Shown here piece after piece: positions 7,369 through 14,472 of a stretch of DNA of 19,217 bases. Source of the DNA: an uncultured Eubacteriales bacterium (GTDB lineage: Bacteria; Bacillota; Clostridia; Oscillospirales; CAG-272); NCBI GenBank assembly GCA_900546635.1, contig URDS01000043.1, positions 1-19,217 of the forward strand. Reading direction: 5' to 3'. Made by a program: the position numbers and the translations under genes. A model generated the notes under the pieces. It saw nothing but the letters and a program-made list of their open reading frames with translations. It ran no database searches and was not told where the DNA came from. Within the stretch, counting starts at the first letter, position 1, and every line of letters begins with the position of its first letter.

Positions 7369-7842
7369 ATGTCTATAGAAAAAGTAAGAAATTATCTTAA
7401 CAAGTTCGACGCAGACGACAAAATACAAGAATTCAGCGTTTCAAGCGCCACTGTTCCGGAAGCTGCCGCCGCGCTCGGATGCGATGCGGCACGAATCGCA
7501 AAAACAATGTCCTTTTCTTCGCCGGACGGCGCGCTTCTGGTTGTGACGGCAGGTGATGTAAAAATCGACAACCGCAAATTCAAGGATACATTCCATGTAA
7601 AAGCGGCCATGCTTGCGCCGAGCGAAGTGGAAGCTGAAATCGGCCACGCGATCGGCGGCGTCTGCCCTTTTGCCGTCAATCCAGGCGTCCGGATTTATCT
7701 TGATAGGTCTCTTTGCCGCTTTGAAACCGTCTTTCCGGCCTGCGGTTCCTCAAACAGCGCAATTGAACTGACCATACCTGAGCTTGAGCGTTTCTCCGGG
7801 TCTTCCGACTGGGTAGACGTATGCAAAGCGCGCGAGGACTGA
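7369..7842 (+). CDS. YbaK/EbsC (aminoacyl-tRNA deacylase) family protein
   Basis: A 157-residue single-domain protein of the YbaK/ProX superfamily, which hydrolyses wrongly charged tRNAs such as Cys-tRNA-Pro or Ala-tRNA-Pro in trans. Visible family features are the conserved lysine in RIAKTMSF (K45), a VVTAGDVKID strand, the IGGVCPFAV motif and the PVFPACGSSNSAIELT-like C-terminal segment (here VFPACGSSNSAIELT). The exact tRNA and amino acid cannot be assigned from sequence. The start ATG at 7369 is preceded by AAGGAGA at good spacing; the longer frame starting at 7165 runs through the promoter. No terminator lies close after the stop; the first plus-strand terminator is beyond the repeat block, 425 bases later. 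Confidence 0.9.
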   Translation: MSIEKVRNYLNKFDADDKIQEFSVSSATVPEAAAALGCDAARIAKTMSFSSPDGALLVVTAGDVKIDNRKFKDTFHVKAAMLAPSEVEAEIGHAIGGVCPFAVNPGVRIYLDRSLCRFETVFPACGSSNSAIELTIPELERFSGSSDWVDVCKARED

Positions 7843-7890
7843 GCGCCGAATTTTTTATCCCGCCAAAATCAAATTCCGCAAGGACAGAAA

Positions 7891-7914
7891 AGCGATGCGG
7901 TCTCCCGCATCGCT
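7891..7914. other. Perfect 10-base hairpin after the YbaK-like gene
   Basis: AGCGATGCGG (7891-7900) pairs perfectly with CCGCATCGCT (7905-7914) around TCTC. There is no T run after it on the plus strand and only TTTT on the minus strand, so it is not a convincing terminator. It may protect the 3' end of the mRNA or belong to the repeat block that follows. Confidence 0.45.
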
Positions 7915-7919
7915 CTGAC

Positions 7920-8107
7920 CGTCGAAAAACCAAGGTTTTCCGACGATGGGGCGCGTATAGGCGTGAGGAGGGGCCCGGCGTAAGCCGGGAGGAGTCCTGA
8001 CGCCACAAAGGAGTCCTCTTTCGGGAGGTGTATTCGCGCCGTCGCGCCGCCTTCGGCGGCACTCGCGCGCCCGTAAGGTGTTTACAAGGCGGCGCTTGTC
8101 CGCCTTC
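7920..8107 (+). repeat. Palindromic intergenic repeat, copy A (with structured insert, right arm cut)
   Basis: The unit opens with a near-perfect palindrome (7920-7945) centred on AAAACCAAGGTTTT and then GACGATGGGGCGCGT. It continues with GCGCC-rich hairpins (GCCGCC ttc GGCGGC near 8050) and GTAAGGTG, and ends in GTTTACAAGGCGG (8080-8092) whose partner arm stops after CCGCCTT (8100-8106). Compared with copy B it carries an extra 75-base or so insert, about 7957-8033, that folds as GGCGT...ACGCC with an inner CCCGGC GTAA GCCGGG hairpin and contains AGGAGTCCT twice. No open reading frame or protein similarity supports coding here. Confidence 0.8.
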
Positions 8108-8110
8108 TTC

Positions 8111-8236
8111 CGCCGCAAAACCAAGGTTTTGCGACGATGGGGCGCGTTTGCTCGCGCCGTCGCGCCGCCCTCAGCGGCACTCGCGCGCCCGCAAGGTGTT
8201 TACAAGGCGGCGCTTGTCCGCCTTGTAAACGTATTG
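8111..8236 (+). repeat. Palindromic intergenic repeat, copy B (complete)
   Basis: The same unit as copy A without the insert. It begins with the perfect arms CGCAAAACC (8114-8122) and GGTTTTGCG (8125-8133), then GACGATGGGGCGCGT and the GCGCC-rich hairpin. After GCAAGGTG it ends with a perfect 13-base inverted repeat GTTTACAAGGCGG (8198-8210) and CCGCCTTGTAAAC (8218-8230), then GTATT. A third, partial copy in reverse orientation is at the right end of the window. Confidence 0.85.
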
Positions 8237-8267
8237 TATTTGAAATTTTTACTTTTTTGACAGTCTG

Positions 8268-8300
8268 AACCGCTGCGTAAACCATACGCAACGGTTTTTT
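8268..8300 (+). terminator. Rho-independent terminator downstream of the repeat block
   Basis: AACCG and TGCGTA (8268-8279, one unpaired base) pair with TACGCA and CGGTT (8285-8296), loop AACCA, followed by a six-T run to 8300. The only plus-strand gene it could serve is the YbaK-like gene, whose stop is 425 bases away with the repeats in between. Confidence 0.85.
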
Positions 8301-8376
8301 CTCTATATTCATTTCATTCTTGACGTAAAAAATACCGAGCGCATCCGTCGTTTCGGAATCCGCATACCGAACGGAC

Positions 8377-8422
8377 ATAAAACGGGGATGCGTCGCGGCA
8401 AAACACCGCGAACACATCCCCG
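8377..8422 (-). terminator. Terminator of gdhA
   Basis: On the minus strand a long GC-rich stem (CGGGGATG and CGCGG arms with a small internal mismatch, loop of seven bases) spans 8383-8422 and is followed by TTTTAT. It begins 21 bases after the gdhA stop. Confidence 0.85.
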
Positions 8423-8443
8423 AATTAATTTAAAAATACAGTG

Positions 8444-9778
8444 TCAGCAAATTCCCTGCGCAAGCATGGTTTCCGCAACTTTTTCAAAGCCGGCGATGTT
8501 CGCGCCCGCAACGAAATTGTCTTTCATGCCGTATTTCTCAGCCGCCTCGGATACTTTCCGATAAATCCCGACCATAATGCCTTTCAGCTTCTCATCCACT
8601 TCATCAAAGCTCCAGGACAAACGCATACTGTTCTGGCTCATTTCAAGCGCAGAGGTCGCAACACCGCCCGCGTTTGCCGCCTTTCCGGGCATGAACAAAA
8701 TCTGCTTTTCAAGGAAGTAATCAGTCGCTTCACGGGTAGAGGGCATATTGGCTCCCTCCGCCACGACAAAACAGCCGTTGGCGATCAGGGTTTTCGCGTC
8801 GTTCTCATCCAGTTCATTCTGCGTCGCGCAGGGCAGCGCAATATCACAGGGGATCGTCCAAACGCCCTTGCCCTCCGTATACTTCGCACCCGGAACCGCG
8901 TCCGCATACTCTTTGATTCTGCCGCGGCGCACAAGCTTAATCTCTTTTACAAGGTCAAGCTTAATTCCGTCCGCGTCATATACGTATCCGTTGGAATCGC
9001 TGAGCGAAACAACCTTGCCGCCGAGCTGCATTGCTTTTTCGGCAGCGAAGATGGCAACATTGCCCGAACCGGAAATGACAATGGTCTGCCCCTCAATACG
9101 CTTTCCTTTTGCTTTCAGCATTTCATCCAGGATATAGATCAAACCATAACCGGTTGCCTGCGTGCGGACAAGCGAACCGCCGTACGTCAAGCCTTTTCCG
9201 GTCAGTACGCCCTCATACAGCCCGCGAATGCGCTTATACTGACCGAACAGATACCCGATCTCTCTTGCGCCGACGCCGATGTCGCCCGCCGGTACATCCG
9301 TATCCGCGCCGATATATTTGCAAAGCTCGGTCATAAAGCTCTGGCAAAACGCCATAACCTCTCTGTCCGACTTGCCCTTGGGATCAAAATCCGATCCGCC
9401 CTTGCCGCCGCCGATCGGCAAACCGGTAAGGGAGTTCTTAAAGGTCTGTTCAAAGCCGAGGAACTTGAGAATACCCTGATTCACCGAAGGATGGAAACGC
9501 AGACCGCCTTTATAGGGGCCGATCGCGCTGTTGAACTGAACGCGATATCCGCGGTTTACCTGCACATGCCCCGCATCATCCACCCACGGCACACGGAACG
9601 TGATAATGCGCTCCGGCTCGGTCAGACGCTCCAGCAGTCCCGCCGCGCGGTATTGCTCCTCATTTTGATCAATTACGACTTTCAGAGAGTCCAAGACCTC
9701 TTTAACGGCCTGCAAGAACTCCTTTTCATTTGGGTTCTTTTCCATAACCCGCTGATAAATCTGCTCCGTATAGCTCAT
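8444..9778 (-). CDS. gdhA: Glutamate dehydrogenase (NADP-type)
   Basis: Cytoplasmic enzyme that interconverts 2-oxoglutarate plus ammonium and glutamate. The 444-residue length and motifs are those of hexameric GDH I: NSAIGPYKGGLRFHPSV and LPIGGGKGGSDFDPKGKS carry the substrate-binding and catalytic lysines, PAGDIGVGAREIGYL follows, and the Rossmann domain has VISGSGNVAIFAAEKA. The C-terminal part has AEGANMPST and PGKAANAGGVATSALEMSQNS. The NADP preference is inferred from closeness to the clostridial/enterobacterial NADP type and is not proven here. The ATG at 9778 is preceded by AGGAGG eight bases upstream. The gene stands alone, with its own promoter and terminator. Confidence 0.97.
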   Translation of the reverse strand: MSYTEQIYQRVMEKNPNEKEFLQAVKEVLDSLKVVIDQNEEQYRAAGLLERLTEPERIITFRVPWVDDAGHVQVNRGYRVQFNSAIGPYKGGLRFHPSVNQGILKFLGFEQTFKNSLTGLPIGGGKGGSDFDPKGKSDREVMAFCQSFMTELCKYIGADTDVPAGDIGVGAREIGYLFGQYKRIRGLYEGVLTGKGLTYGGSLVRTQATGYGLIYILDEMLKAKGKRIEGQTIVISGSGNVAIFAAEKAMQLGGKVVSLSDSNGYVYDADGIKLDLVKEIKLVRRGRIKEYADAVPGAKYTEGKGVWTIPCDIALPCATQNELDENDAKTLIANGCFVVAEGANMPSTREATDYFLEKQILFMPGKAANAGGVATSALEMSQNSMRLSWSFDEVDEKLKGIMVGIYRKVSEAAEKYGMKDNFVAGANIAGFEKVAETMLAQGIC

Positions 9779-9846
9779 ATGCTGCCTCCTGCAATTTATT
9801 TTTCAATGTACTTCTTTTTAACGGTTGAAAAATACCGCTTTTCTTT

Positions 9847-9875
9847 ATTATACACGACAAATGGCCAATGCGCAA
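9847..9875 (-). promoter_or_regulatory. Promoter of gdhA
   Basis: Minus strand: TTGCGC (9870-9875), 17-base spacer, TATAAT (9847-9852). The 5' leader is about 60 bases. The remaining DNA from here to the next terminator (9876-10010) shows nothing else that I can assign. Confidence 0.65.
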
Positions 9876-10010
9876 CAGTTTTTTTGAATTTTTTTTATTT
9901 CAATCCTGCATTTTTTCGTCAATTTTTTGAACAGACGCCCTTCATGCCGCCGCAAATCCGTTCGCAAAGCGGAATCCGAACCGGCACACAGATTAAACCG
10001 GACGCACCAT

Positions 10011-10056
10011 AAAGAAAAAAATCCCGAATGGAGACAAATCGTCTGCATTTTCGGGA
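10011..10056 (-). terminator. Terminator of the diguanylate cyclase gene
   Basis: On the minus strand ATCCCGAA...GAC (upper arm, to 10056) pairs with GTC...TTCGGGAT (lower arm, from 10021) with small mismatches. A run TTTTTTCTTT follows (10011-10020). It lies about 55 bases after the stop of the PAS-GGDEF gene. Confidence 0.88.
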
Positions 10057-10111
10057 TATACACGGTAATTTGACGGACACGTCCAAAATGCCGCGCGGGA
10101 AAACAGCATTT

Positions 10112-11062
10112 TCAAAATTTTCTTTCCGAATAAAACGTGTACGATGCCTTAGAAAGCTTAGACTGGTACAAAGCCTTGTCAGCCTGTTTCAGCAGCAAAT
10201 CAAAATCAGTTGCATTCTGCGGGAAGATCGACACACCGATGCTGTTTGTGCAGCAATAGGTATCCTTTTGACAGGAAATCACTTGCCGCAGCCTTTGCGT
10301 AAGCCATTGAATATCCGGGATATTGCAAACCAAAAGAATAAATTCATCTCCCCCGAACCGGCCGATAATATCGGTATCTCTGAAAGCGTCTCTTAAAGCT
10401 TCCGAAACCAAACTGATAATTATATCTCCGACGGCATGGCCGCGCAGATCATTAATCATTTTAAAATTATCAATGTCCGTAATTATAAGCGCGTGGCTTT
10501 GCTCAGATTTTTGAGACAACACTTCACGCATCAGCTTTATAGAATTTTTCTTATCCCAAAGACCGGTAAAGCTGTCGTGTTTAACGGCGTTTTCCAATTC
10601 ATTGATTTTTGTTTTTACAGCCATTATATCGGTTATCACACCGATCATCCGAACAGGTACGCGGTTCTCTAGAATCGGCGTAACATCAATTTTGCACCAG
10701 ACAAAATCCGATCCGCCGGCCCGCATCCGCGCCTCATATGTAACCGCTTTTCCGTCAAAGATAGATTTGAAAGCTTCTTCAATGACCGAACTATCATCCG
10801 GATGCGAAAAATATGCGGAAACTGCGCGCTGATATGCGGCCGGCTCCAAATGGCTGAAAGGCTGAACGTCTTTCAGAATAACTTCTCCGGATACGCCGAA
10901 TATATCCTCCGCGTTTTCAAAAAAAGTATATAATTGCTTGGCAAGATCCACTTCAAACACACAGATTTTTGCTGCTTTGAGCGCGATATTCAGGCGTTCC
11001 TTATATCGTTCGGCATTTTGCAAATTCACACATTTCTCCATTTCAACAAGATTTCCGCACAT
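10112..11062 (-). CDS. PAS-GGDEF diguanylate cyclase
   Basis: A 316-residue soluble protein. An N-terminal PAS domain (about 22-150) with a PAC-like end (ARMRAGGSDFVWCKIDVTPI, GVITDI) is joined by a short linker (KINELENAVKHDSFTGLWDK) to a GGDEF domain (160-315). The active-site motif is intact (GGDEF, 237-241), and the inhibitory RxxD site is present five residues before it (RDTD, 228-231). This predicts an active cyclase making c-di-GMP from GTP with product inhibition. No membrane segment is seen, so the signal sensed by the PAS domain is probably intracellular. The ATG at 11062 has AGGG five bases away; the ATG at 11041 is an alternative with a weaker ribosome site. It is transcribed alone, divergent from the amidohydrolase gene. 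Confidence 0.93.
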   Translation of the reverse strand: MCGNLVEMEKCVNLQNAERYKERLNIALKAAKICVFEVDLAKQLYTFFENAEDIFGVSGEVILKDVQPFSHLEPAAYQRAVSAYFSHPDDSSVIEEAFKSIFDGKAVTYEARMRAGGSDFVWCKIDVTPILENRVPVRMIGVITDIMAVKTKINELENAVKHDSFTGLWDKKNSIKLMREVLSQKSEQSHALIITDIDNFKMINDLRGHAVGDIIISLVSEALRDAFRDTDIIGRFGGDEFILLVCNIPDIQWLTQRLRQVISCQKDTYCCTNSIGVSIFPQNATDFDLLLKQADKALYQSKLSKASYTFYSERKF

Positions 11063-11122
11063 TCCGCCCTACACAAAAGTATATACGAAAAAAACAGAGA
11101 GCAAAGAATCAATTCTGTTATT

Positions 11123-11151
11123 AGTATAGCATAAATAAAATAAAAATTCAA
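11123..11151 (-). promoter_or_regulatory. Promoter of the PAS-GGDEF gene, with adjoining direct repeats
   Basis: Minus strand: TTGAAT (11146-11151), 17-base spacer, TATACT (11123-11128) with TGC before the -10. Directly upstream of the -35 the plus strand carries ATTTTGTTACA twice (11151-11161 and 11163-11173), spaced 12 bases apart. These could be binding sites for a regulator. Confidence 0.7.
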
Positions 11152-11324
11152 TTTTGTTACAAATTTTGTTACATTATGTATTCGAAAAATTTTCTCCGCC
11201 CATTATGCTCAGTTTTCAAAAATTACACATTCATTCTTCAAGCTGCTTTGAAACCGTATACATATTTCACTTTTTTGAACCTGTGAGAACGTGATTTTAA
11301 CTTTTTATATATCTGCGAATAGAC

Positions 11325-11352
11325 TTGCATTTATTATTTTATATGATAAAAT
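11325..11352 (+). promoter_or_regulatory. Promoter of the M20 amidohydrolase gene
   Basis: TTGCAT (11325-11330), 16-base spacer, TAAAAT (11347-11352) with TGA before the -10. The stretch between this and the divergent promoter (11174-11324) is AT-rich, and I see no further defined element in it. Confidence 0.6.
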
Positions 11353-11401
11353 GAAACTGCAGATTCATTGATTCAACAATACAGTTAACAGGGAGAAAAC
11401 C

Positions 11402-12754
11402 ATGACCAACGAAAAAATTCAGCAAGCCCTTGAAGAAGCGCGGCCGCGCATGCAGGACGCATTCGACTTTATCCTGCACAATCCCGAAAGCGGCTTTCGG
11501 GAATGTAAATGTTCCGCCTATCTGGCAGACGCATACAAAGAACTCGGATACGAACTGCATGAAGCGGGCGATATTCCCGGATTTTATGCAGACATTGACA
11601 CCGGCCGTCCGGGACCGCGCATACTGATTCTCGGAGAGCTTGACGGTCTGCCCTGTCCGGGACACCCATATGCGGATCCCGAAACGCATGTTGCGCACGC
11701 GTGCGGTCACCACGCGCAAAGCACCGCGCTCCTCGGCATTGCGTCCGTCCTGAGAGATCCGGATTTTTTTGACGGTCTTTGCGGCAGCGTGCGTTTGTGC
11801 GCCGTCCCCGCGGAGGAGATTGTGGAAGTCAAATTCCGTGAAGAACTCATCAAAGAGGGGCGCATACACCATCTCGGCGGCAAACAGGAATTTATGCGCC
11901 GCGGATACTTTGACGGCTGCGATATTGCCTATATGGTACATACCGGAGGCGGAAACCACAAATTCAGCCTCGGACTCGGATGCAACGGATGCATTATCAA
12001 AACAGCGGAATTTCAAGGAAAAAGCTGTCACGCGGCGTCGCCGAGCCGGGGAATCAACGCGCTGGACGCGGCCATGCTTTCTCTGTCCGCCATCAACGCG
12101 CTGAAAACCTCGTTTGGGAATCTGGAATTTGTTCGTGTTCACCCCATTCTGACCGAGGCGGGCACCGCGGTCAATATCATCCCCGGAAGAGCGGTTATGG
12201 AAAATCAGGTGCGCGCGTCCACAACCGATGTCTGTGTGCAAATGAACCGAAAAGTCAACCGTGCCGTGGCCGCCGGCGCCGCCGCAATGGGCGCGCAGGT
12301 CACGCTTCGCGACCGCTCCGGATACCTCCCGGCACAGTATGATGAGGGGTTGAGCGAACTTGCTGTTGAGGCCATGTCCGAGATTGTAGGCGCCGAAAAT
12401 GTAAAATACAACCAATCCAAACTGCGCTGGGATACCGGCTGCACCGACATGGGCGACCTCTCCGCCGTGATGCCGGTTATCCATGCGTTCGGCAGCGGCG
12501 CAAAAGGCGTCGGACACAGCGTAGAGTATCTTGTCGTTGACTTTGACAGCGCGTGTATGGACTCCGCCGCAGCGCAGCTTGTGCTTTTGAAAAAACTCCT
12601 TGAAAACGATGCGCAAAAGGCGAAAAACATCATCGCCGGAGCCCATCCGAGATTTGCAAGCAAAGCGGACTACTTTGCGTTTATCGATTCACTCACACTC
12701 GAAAAGGACGCCGTCGTCTACAATGAGGACGGTAGCGTAACGCTGGATATATAA
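11402..12754 (+). CDS. M20 family metallo-amidohydrolase
   Basis: A 450-residue cytoplasmic hydrolase of the M20 (peptidase/aminoacylase) clan, closest in pattern to the amidohydrolases that cleave N-acyl or p-aminobenzoyl amino acids. The metal-site motifs are ELDGLP (79-84), HACGHH (99-104, with C101 and H103) and AVPAEE (134-139). The dimerisation domain follows with the GKSCHAASPSRGINALDAA motif and TEAGTAVNIIPGRAVMENQVRAS strand. The C-terminal catalytic part has TGCTDMGDLSAVMPVIHAFGSG and a late GHSVEYL histidine. The usual M20 metal residues all appear present. The substrate cannot be fixed from sequence. The ATG at 11402 has GGGAGA upstream. Monocistronic. Confidence 0.9.
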   Translation: MTNEKIQQALEEARPRMQDAFDFILHNPESGFRECKCSAYLADAYKELGYELHEAGDIPGFYADIDTGRPGPRILILGELDGLPCPGHPYADPETHVAHACGHHAQSTALLGIASVLRDPDFFDGLCGSVRLCAVPAEEIVEVKFREELIKEGRIHHLGGKQEFMRRGYFDGCDIAYMVHTGGGNHKFSLGLGCNGCIIKTAEFQGKSCHAASPSRGINALDAAMLSLSAINALKTSFGNLEFVRVHPILTEAGTAVNIIPGRAVMENQVRASTTDVCVQMNRKVNRAVAAGAAAMGAQVTLRDRSGYLPAQYDEGLSELAVEAMSEIVGAENVKYNQSKLRWDTGCTDMGDLSAVMPVIHAFGSGAKGVGHSVEYLVVDFDSACMDSAAAQLVLLKKLLENDAQKAKNIIAGAHPRFASKADYFAFIDSLTLEKDAVVYNEDGSVTLDI

Positions 12755-12805
12755 AATCGGTTTATATCTGCGAACGTCGTCCCTTTTGATTGCGCATAAA
12801 ATTTC

Positions 12806-12843
12806 AAAAAGCGAAACGACCATATAAGGCCGTTTCGCTTTTT
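12806..12843. terminator. Bidirectional terminator between convergent genes
   Basis: AAAAAGCGAAACG (12806-12818) pairs perfectly with CGTTTCGCTTTTT (12831-12843), with two further inner pairs. Because both ends are A/T runs it can stop the amidohydrolase transcript on the plus strand and the lipoprotein transcript on the minus strand. Confidence 0.92.
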
Positions 12844-12907
12844 GTCGTTCAAGAACCGTATTGCAGACGGTAGAAACCGCCTTGCTTACGAACTGAATCC
12901 ATGCGTG

Positions 12908-13573
12908 TCAGGATTTATAAAAATCAATCGTCACATCACCGTTATTTGCAGATACCCGCAGTTCTTTTTCGCCGCCTTTTTTATCGGCCGGCAGATTGCT
13001 CTTGCCTTTTTTGATTTCACACGCAATATCGTAATCATCATAGCCGCCGACAATCGTACCGCTGATATTTCCGTTTTTGGCTGTGAATACGATTGCTTTC
13101 CCCGCGTTCACTTTATCGAAAATAAGATTGCCGCCGTTTTGGGAAACCGACAGGGTATCGGTTACGGTAACTGCCGAAAGCAATATATCCTCATTTGTGG
13201 TAGACAGTTTCAAAGAGGACAAAAGTGCATCCGGTATCTGTAAAGATATTTTTCGATTTTCAGCGGCGGCTTTGCCGCCGATATACTCCGTCCACTCCTT
13301 ATTCACGACCGCTTTCATCGTCAGAACACCGCTATCCGAAACAGAAATATCATAATATTCCCTGCTATTTTCAAAATAATCAATGTGAATCTGATGATCG
13401 GCGGACAGCGAAACTTCAATTTGCCGATCCCGGACATCCATCCGGATCTCCCTGATTTGTGTTCCGTCCGCTTCATATGTTTTTTGCATAAACGGTTCAT
13501 CATGATTTGAACAGGCTGCAAGCGACAGCATTGCAGCTACGGCCAATACGACCAACATACGCAACTTTTTCAT
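12908..13573 (-). CDS. DUF4097-type beta-strand lipoprotein
   Basis: A 221-residue predicted lipoprotein. A basic N-terminus and hydrophobic stretch end in the lipobox LAAC, so C21 would be lipidated and the protein held on the outside of the membrane. The mature part is rich in short beta-strands with the repeating pattern seen in DUF4097 (putative adhesin/beta-helix) proteins, for example LKLSTTNEDILLSAV, SQNGGNLIFDKV and AKNGNISGTIVGG. The C-terminal segment (RVSANNGDVTIDF) fits the same repeat. In other Firmicutes such proteins occur near envelope stress regulators; their biochemical role is not known. The ATG at 13573 is preceded by AGGAGG. It is divergent from a MerR-type gene and probably controlled by it. 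Confidence 0.85.
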   Translation of the reverse strand: MKKLRMLVVLAVAAMLSLAACSNHDEPFMQKTYEADGTQIREIRMDVRDRQIEVSLSADHQIHIDYFENSREYYDISVSDSGVLTMKAVVNKEWTEYIGGKAAAENRKISLQIPDALLSSLKLSTTNEDILLSAVTVTDTLSVSQNGGNLIFDKVNAGKAIVFTAKNGNISGTIVGGYDDYDIACEIKKGKSNLPADKKGGEKELRVSANNGDVTIDFYKS

Positions 13574-13606
13574 TTCAATTCCCTCCTGTAATGCGCGTCA
13601 TTCTTG

Positions 13607-13635
13607 TTGATTCGCACAATGATTCGTGCTATACT
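13607..13635 (+). promoter_or_regulatory. Promoter of the MerR-family gene
   Basis: TTGATT (13607-13612), 17-base spacer, TATACT (13630-13635) with TGC before the -10. The start point would be near 13642, only a few bases before the palindrome at 13648-13662, so a protein bound there could block this promoter. Confidence 0.7.
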
Positions 13636-13637
13636 AT

Positions 13638-13668
13638 AGAATAATCTTTTGTGTTACACAAATGTCAA
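13638..13668 (-). promoter_or_regulatory. MerR-type promoter of the lipoprotein with palindromic operator
   Basis: On the minus strand TTGACA (13663-13668) and TATTCT (13638-13643) are separated by 19 bases. The spacer contains the perfect 15-base palindrome TTTGTGTTACACAAA (13648-13662). A consensus -35, an overlong 19-base spacer and a dyad inside it are the hallmarks of promoters activated by MerR-family proteins, which twist the DNA to bring the two boxes into register. The adjacent MerR gene is the obvious candidate. Confidence 0.72.
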
Positions 13669-13686
13669 TAGGAAAGGAAAAAATAA

Positions 13687-14472
13687 TTGAAAAAATATTT
13701 TTCCATCAGTGAAGCCGCCAAAGCAGTCCATACGACGAGTGAAACGCTGCGCCATTATGACCGTATCGGACTGGTAAAGCCAAGCAAAAAAGATGAATGG
13801 ACGCAATACCGTTATTACACAGAACAGGATATTGTCCGATTGAATACGGTTCGGGCTTTGCAGCAAATGGACTTGCCCTTAAAGGAAATCAAACGGGTTT
13901 TGGAATACGATGATCTTGAAAAAATCGTTGACTACCTGGCACAAGCAGAAAAAAAAGCGGATGCAAAAATTGCAGCGCTCCAAAACAGCAAAACCAAAAT
14001 TCAGTTAGCCAAAGCGGATTATGAAAGCAAGCTGCCCGATGGGCAAAAAAACAACGGAATTTTTCTCAAAGCGTTTCCCGCGCGCGTCATTATGCTGTCT
14101 GAAACCTTGGAAAGACCGTCGCTCGATACGCTGTGGAATTATCACAGACATTTTTATAAAGCGATCGACCCATGTGTGAAAGACCGATTTACATTTGCGG
14201 ATGCAGCCGGGATTTACACGGAAAACGGGCGTTCACAAATGTTTGCCGTGTGCATCCGTTATGCACAAACAGACGCCGTAAAAGTCCTGCCTGCCGGAAA
14301 CTATCTTTGTATCGACTGTACCGAAGAAAATCGAGAAGCCGCATGCAGGGAACTGCTTCGGTCGGCAACCGAAAAATACGGCGTTCAGCCGAAATTCTCC
14401 ATCGAAATGATCGTTGTATCCGGCATTTTGCAGTGGAAATACCAAATTCAAATATGCATAGATAAAAGTTGA
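13687..14472 (+). CDS. MerR-family regulator with GyrI-like effector domain
   Basis: A 261-residue transcription factor. The N-terminal winged helix-turn-helix (about 1-72) has the family pattern YFSISEAAKAV, TLRHYDRIGLVKPSK and YRYYTEQDIVRL. A coiled-coil linker follows (about 78-115, alternating A/K/L), then a GyrI-like/effector-binding domain (about 125-260), as in BmrR-type multidrug regulators. No cysteine metal-binding loop typical of MerR/CueR is visible, so an organic ligand is more likely. The start is a TTG at 13687 with AGGAAAGG upstream; there is no ATG that keeps the DNA-binding domain. Divergent from the DUF4097 lipoprotein gene with a shared palindromic operator, so it probably activates that gene and limits its own expression. 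Confidence 0.92.
   Translation: MKKYFSISEAAKAVHTTSETLRHYDRIGLVKPSKKDEWTQYRYYTEQDIVRLNTVRALQQMDLPLKEIKRVLEYDDLEKIVDYLAQAEKKADAKIAALQNSKTKIQLAKADYESKLPDGQKNNGIFLKAFPARVIMLSETLERPSLDTLWNYHRHFYKAIDPCVKDRFTFADAAGIYTENGRSQMFAVCIRYAQTDAVKVLPAGNYLCIDCTEENREAACRELLRSATEKYGVQPKFSIEMIVVSGILQWKYQIQICIDKS

Noticed and set aside
7920..8236. Possible CRISPR array
   Set aside because: There are only two unequal copies of a long palindromic unit, without short regular repeats and unique spacers, and no cas genes.
7676..8417. Several overlapping open frames across the repeat block (both strands)
   Set aside because: Their translations are arginine-, alanine- and proline-rich strings caused by GC-rich palindromes, with no ribosome sites or family motifs.
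8441..10012. 523-codon plus-strand open frame opposite gdhA
   Set aside because: It is the antisense of an unmistakable glutamate dehydrogenase, has no recognisable domain and no ribosome site, and runs through the gdhA promoter.
11339..12646. 435-codon minus-strand open frame opposite the M20 amidohydrolase
   Set aside because: The M20 metal-binding motifs, ribosome site and promoter on the plus strand explain this DNA.
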